Below, piece after piece: positions 61,867-64,000 of a stretch of 64,000 nucleotides of DNA; position 1 is the stretch's first letter, and each line of letters begins with the position of its first letter. A model generated the notes under the pieces. It saw nothing but the letters and a program-made list of their open reading frames with translations. It did no database searches and was not told the origin of the DNA. Position numbers and translations under genes: made by a program. This DNA comes from Streptomyces sp. M41(2017) (GTDB lineage Bacteria; Actinomycetota; Actinomycetes; Streptomycetales; Streptomycetaceae): positions 3,410,001-3,474,000 of the forward strand of contig NZ_MWFK01000001.1 in assembly GCF_002078175.1 (NCBI RefSeq), read 5' to 3'.

Positions 61867-62604
61867 TCAGGGAGTCGGGGTCTCCAGCGCGTAGCCCACG
61901 CCGTGCACCGTACGGATCCGCTCGGCACCGATCTTGCGGCGCAGCGCCTTGATGTGACTGTCCACGGTCCGGGTGCCGGACGCGTCGGCCCAGTCCCACA
62001 CCTCGGCGAGCAGCTGCTCGCGCGAGAGTACGGCACGCGGGGTGTTCGCGAGGCAGACCAGCAGGTCGAACTCGGTGGGCGTGAGGTGCACGTCCTCGCT
62101 GCGCACCCGCACCCGGCGCTGTGCGTGGTCGATCTCCAGCTCGCCGAGGCGCAGGATGCCGCTGCGGGGTGTGGAGGCGGCGACCACGGCGCGCTCGACC
62201 CTGCGCAGCAGGACGTGCACGCGAGCGGCCAGCTCACGCATCGAGAACGGCTTCGTCATGTAGTCGTCGGCGCCGACGCCGAGTCCGACCAGCATGTCGG
62301 TCTCGTCGTCACGCGCGGTGAGCATCAGCACCGGCACCGGGCGGGCGGCCTGCACGCGACGGCAGACCTCCAGGCCGTCGAAGCCGGGCAGCATGATGTC
62401 GAGGATCAGCAGATCGGGCTGCCAGGCCTCGGCCGTGTCCACCGCGGCGGGACCGTCGCCCGCGGTTTGCACGAGGAATCCCTCGGCGCGCAGGCGGGCC
62501 GCGATGGCCTCGACGATCGTCGGGTCGTCCTCGACCACCAGCACCCGGCGCTGAGCGCCCTGTGTCGCCGCCGTGCCGTTCTGGGAGGTGTGTGTCTGCT
62601 CCAT
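61867..62604 (-). CDS. OmpR-family response regulator
   Basis: A 245-residue regulator with an N-terminal receiver (phospho-acceptor Asp69 in LLILDIMLPGFDG, acidic pair in VLVVEDDP, Lys in DDYMTKPFSMRELA) and a winged HTH output domain (TPTEFDLLVCLANTPRAVLSREQLL, DSHIKALRRKIG). It partners the adjacent sensor kinase. Regulated genes unknown. Confidence 0.93.
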   Translation of the reverse strand: MEQTHTSQNGTAATQGAQRRVLVVEDDPTIVEAIAARLRAEGFLVQTAGDGPAAVDTAEAWQPDLLILDIMLPGFDGLEVCRRVQAARPVPVLMLTARDDETDMLVGLGVGADDYMTKPFSMRELAARVHVLLRRVERAVVAASTPRSGILRLGELEIDHAQRRVRVRSEDVHLTPTEFDLLVCLANTPRAVLSREQLLAEVWDWADASGTRTVDSHIKALRRKIGAERIRTVHGVGYALETPTP

Positions 62605-62716
62605 CGCCCGCCCCTGAGTGTGCTTTCCGGAATCCGTGGGGTGATCCCATGACTGCGCTTGACGCTTGAATGATCCGCGTCAGGAAAGCAGAGTACGGGC
62701 AGGCAAGGGGCCTCGG

Positions 62717-63394
62717 CTATCCAGGCCTTACCGCGAGATGCACCACGTCGGGAACGCCCCGGGCAACGGGGATCTCTTCGGTACGGACCCGTTGGAATCC
62801 GGCATTCCGCAAGGTTCCTTCAAATTCCGGAGAGGGCTGGGCCGACCACACGGCCAGTACACCGCCCGGCTTCAACGCCCTTGCGCAGCTTGCGAGTCCG
62901 GCCTCCCCGTACAGGCCCGCGTTGCCCTCCGTGACCGTCCAGCCGGGTCCGTTGTCGATGTCGAGGCACAGGGCGTCGAACGTGTCGGAGATCTCATTGA
63001 CGTAGTCGAGGAGATCGTCCTCGACGATCTCGGTCCGCGGGTCGGCCAGGGCCGTCGCCGACAACTCGGCGAGGGGACCCTCGCGGTGCCAGTCGACGAT
63101 GGCCGGCTCCCGCTCGACCACCGTGATCCGCCCCCAGCGCGCGTCCGCGGCGGCGTGCGCGAGGGAGAATCCGACGCCGAGCCCGCCGATCAGCACGCTC
63201 GGCTCCGGCCGTGCGCCCAGGGCGTCGCGGGCGGCGTCCACCAGCAGGCGCTCGGAACGCCCGTCGGAGGTGTCCATCAGGAAGCACCCGTTGGCGATGA
63301 TCTGGAGCAGCGCCCCGTGACGCCGCAGTACCACCTCGCCGTACGGGCCCTGGCGCCGGTCGAGGACCACAGGCGTGTCGTACGTGGCAGTCAT
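62717..63394 (-). CDS. Spermidine synthase-like methyltransferase-fold protein
   Basis: A 225-residue Rossmann protein of the SpeE/spermine-synthase-like group lacking the N-terminal beta-barrel of true spermidine synthases. PSVLIGGLGVGFSLAHAA is the nucleotide-binding loop, RITVVEREPAIVDWHR is the acidic end of strand 2, and LCLDIDNGPGW lies in the active site. Actual substrate unknown. ATG 63394 has AGGATGG upstream; ATG 63403 would add three residues. Confidence 0.85.
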   Translation of the reverse strand: MTATYDTPVVLDRRQGPYGEVVLRRHGALLQIIANGCFLMDTSDGRSERLLVDAARDALGARPEPSVLIGGLGVGFSLAHAAADARWGRITVVEREPAIVDWHREGPLAELSATALADPRTEIVEDDLLDYVNEISDTFDALCLDIDNGPGWTVTEGNAGLYGEAGLASCARALKPGGVLAVWSAQPSPEFEGTLRNAGFQRVRTEEIPVARGVPDVVHLAVRPG

Positions 63395-63694
63395 GGCCGC
63401 CATCCTGGCACCGGTGCGGGCGCGGAGGGGTGGAATATCCGGGGTGGTGCACCGGTCCGAGGCCCAGGGGATGCCTCAGTGGGCGTCGCCGTCCCCCTCA
63501 CGCCGCCTCGCTCCGCGCTCTCTGCCTCTCCCTGCCTCCCTGCCTCTCCCCTCTTTTCTTTGCTTTCCGCATCGCGAGGAATCCCGGAGGTGTCCTGAGG
63601 AGTTGCTGTGAATCGCCCCGTACGCGCGGTGCCGGTCATGGACGGCGGCTGACGGGGAACGGAGCCTGGGACGCGAGGGAAGGGGTCCCGCACG
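63395..63694. other. 300-bp region between the synthase-like gene and the right-edge gene
   Basis: Contains a pyrimidine-rich stretch (63500-63560, repeats of CCTGCCTCTCCC type) and the divergent promoters. No coding signal, RNA gene or palindrome of note was recognised. Confidence 0.45.
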
Positions 63695-64000
63695 GTGAAC
63701 CGGAACAGCGACGGGCGGCACCCGGCCGACGGGACGTCCGCCGAGCGTGGCGTGGCTCGCGTGGAGCGGTCCCTCACCGGTGGCCCGTCGGGACCGGGCG
63801 GGACCGGGCCGGGGCTTCTCGGCGGACTGCCCCGGCAGCGGAGCGTGCCGCCGACGACGGGGCCCGGCCCGGCCCCGACGGGGCCGGGCGTGTCCGGACC
63901 CACGGTCCAGGCGGCGCGTCTGCCGGTGGCGATCCGGTCCGTCCTCCGGCTCCTGCCCACTCCGCTGGGCACGCCCTTCACGTCCGGGTACGCCCTCGTC
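63695..64000 (+). CDS. Probable membrane protein, N-terminal part only (runs off right edge)
   Basis: The GTG at 63695 opens a frame of 102 codons that stays open to the window end. The first about 70 residues are disordered (RGVARVERSLTGGPSGPGG type) and are followed by LRLLPTPLGTPFTSGYALV, which looks like the start of a membrane domain. It recalls Streptomyces rhomboid-like or similar membrane proteins, but too little is visible to assign. GAGGGAAGGGG precedes the start. Confidence 0.45.
   Translation, partial: MNRNSDGRHPADGTSAERGVARVERSLTGGPSGPGGTGPGLLGGLPRQRSVPPTTGPGPAPTGPGVSGPTVQAARLPVAIRSVLRLLPTPLGTPFTSGYALV

Overview
The window is high-GC actinobacterial chromosome, almost certainly Streptomyces. 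Evidence is the near-universal G/C third codon position, GTG/TTG starts, a WhiB-like protein, a SigB-family sigma/anti-sigma pair, a nickel superoxide dismutase pair and a complete das (chitin/N-acetylglucosamine) locus. From memory, gene order follows the S. coelicolor core chromosome around SCO5230-SCO5285, with an accessory block at about 41-56.5 kb.

Layout. 1-1.5 kb: end of a DUF3311/sodium:solute symporter operon. 1.7-8.8 kb: dasR, dasABC, a GH3 beta-N-acetylglucosaminidase (dasD) and nagB, with three DasR boxes (dre) at the expected promoters and a fourth, orphan dre-like site at 8988. 9.3-15 kb: a PdtaS-type histidine kinase, wblE, a lipid kinase, and the ushX-sigH stress sigma operon, in which ushX and an N-terminally extended sigH overlap by four bases behind a SigB-type promoter. 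15-18.9 kb: a UBP zinc finger, a CPA1 antiporter, a PLP enzyme and an amidase. 19.1-21.8 kb: a Family 2B encapsulin shell gene carrying a cyclic-nucleotide-binding-like domain, followed by a polyprenyl diphosphate synthase that is its likely cargo. 22-32 kb: GNAT, TetR/DHFR-like, a DGPF protein with its ECF42 sigma factor, glyoxalase-fold proteins, an ATP-grasp-like protein, sodN/sodX, a CGNR regulator and a methyltransferase. 32-41 kb: a polar amino acid ABC transporter, malic enzyme, an MDR oxidoreductase, an HTH/Clp-N pair behind a twin-palindrome promoter, and a DUF4097-PadR operon.

42.7-56.4 kb is the most unusual part. It holds eight co-directional genes: a trypsin co-occurring small protein (Trypco1/CU044_2847), a trypsin-VMAP-C protein, a MoxR ATPase and a large vWA-TPR protein, followed by an FxsA-like RiPP precursor, a radical SAM/SPASM maturase (FxsB), an HExxH putative peptide hydroxylase and a TIR-STAND-TPR protein (FxsT). 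The first four match the published vWA-MoxR-VMAP ternary conflict-system architecture; the last four match the FxSxx-COOH peptide system. Here the two are joined head to tail with short gaps, and the VMAP protease gene carries a rare TTA (bldA-dependent) codon. The likely logic, which is inference, is a regulated NTP-dependent sensor/protease module linked to a post-translationally modified C-terminal peptide and a TIR effector.

56.5-64 kb returns to core metabolism and signalling: kgd (2-oxoglutarate decarboxylase/dehydrogenase), an OmpR-type two-component system, a spermidine-synthase-like protein, and the start of an unidentified membrane-type protein that runs off the right edge.

No tRNA, rRNA, insertion sequence, integrase or CRISPR array was recognised.
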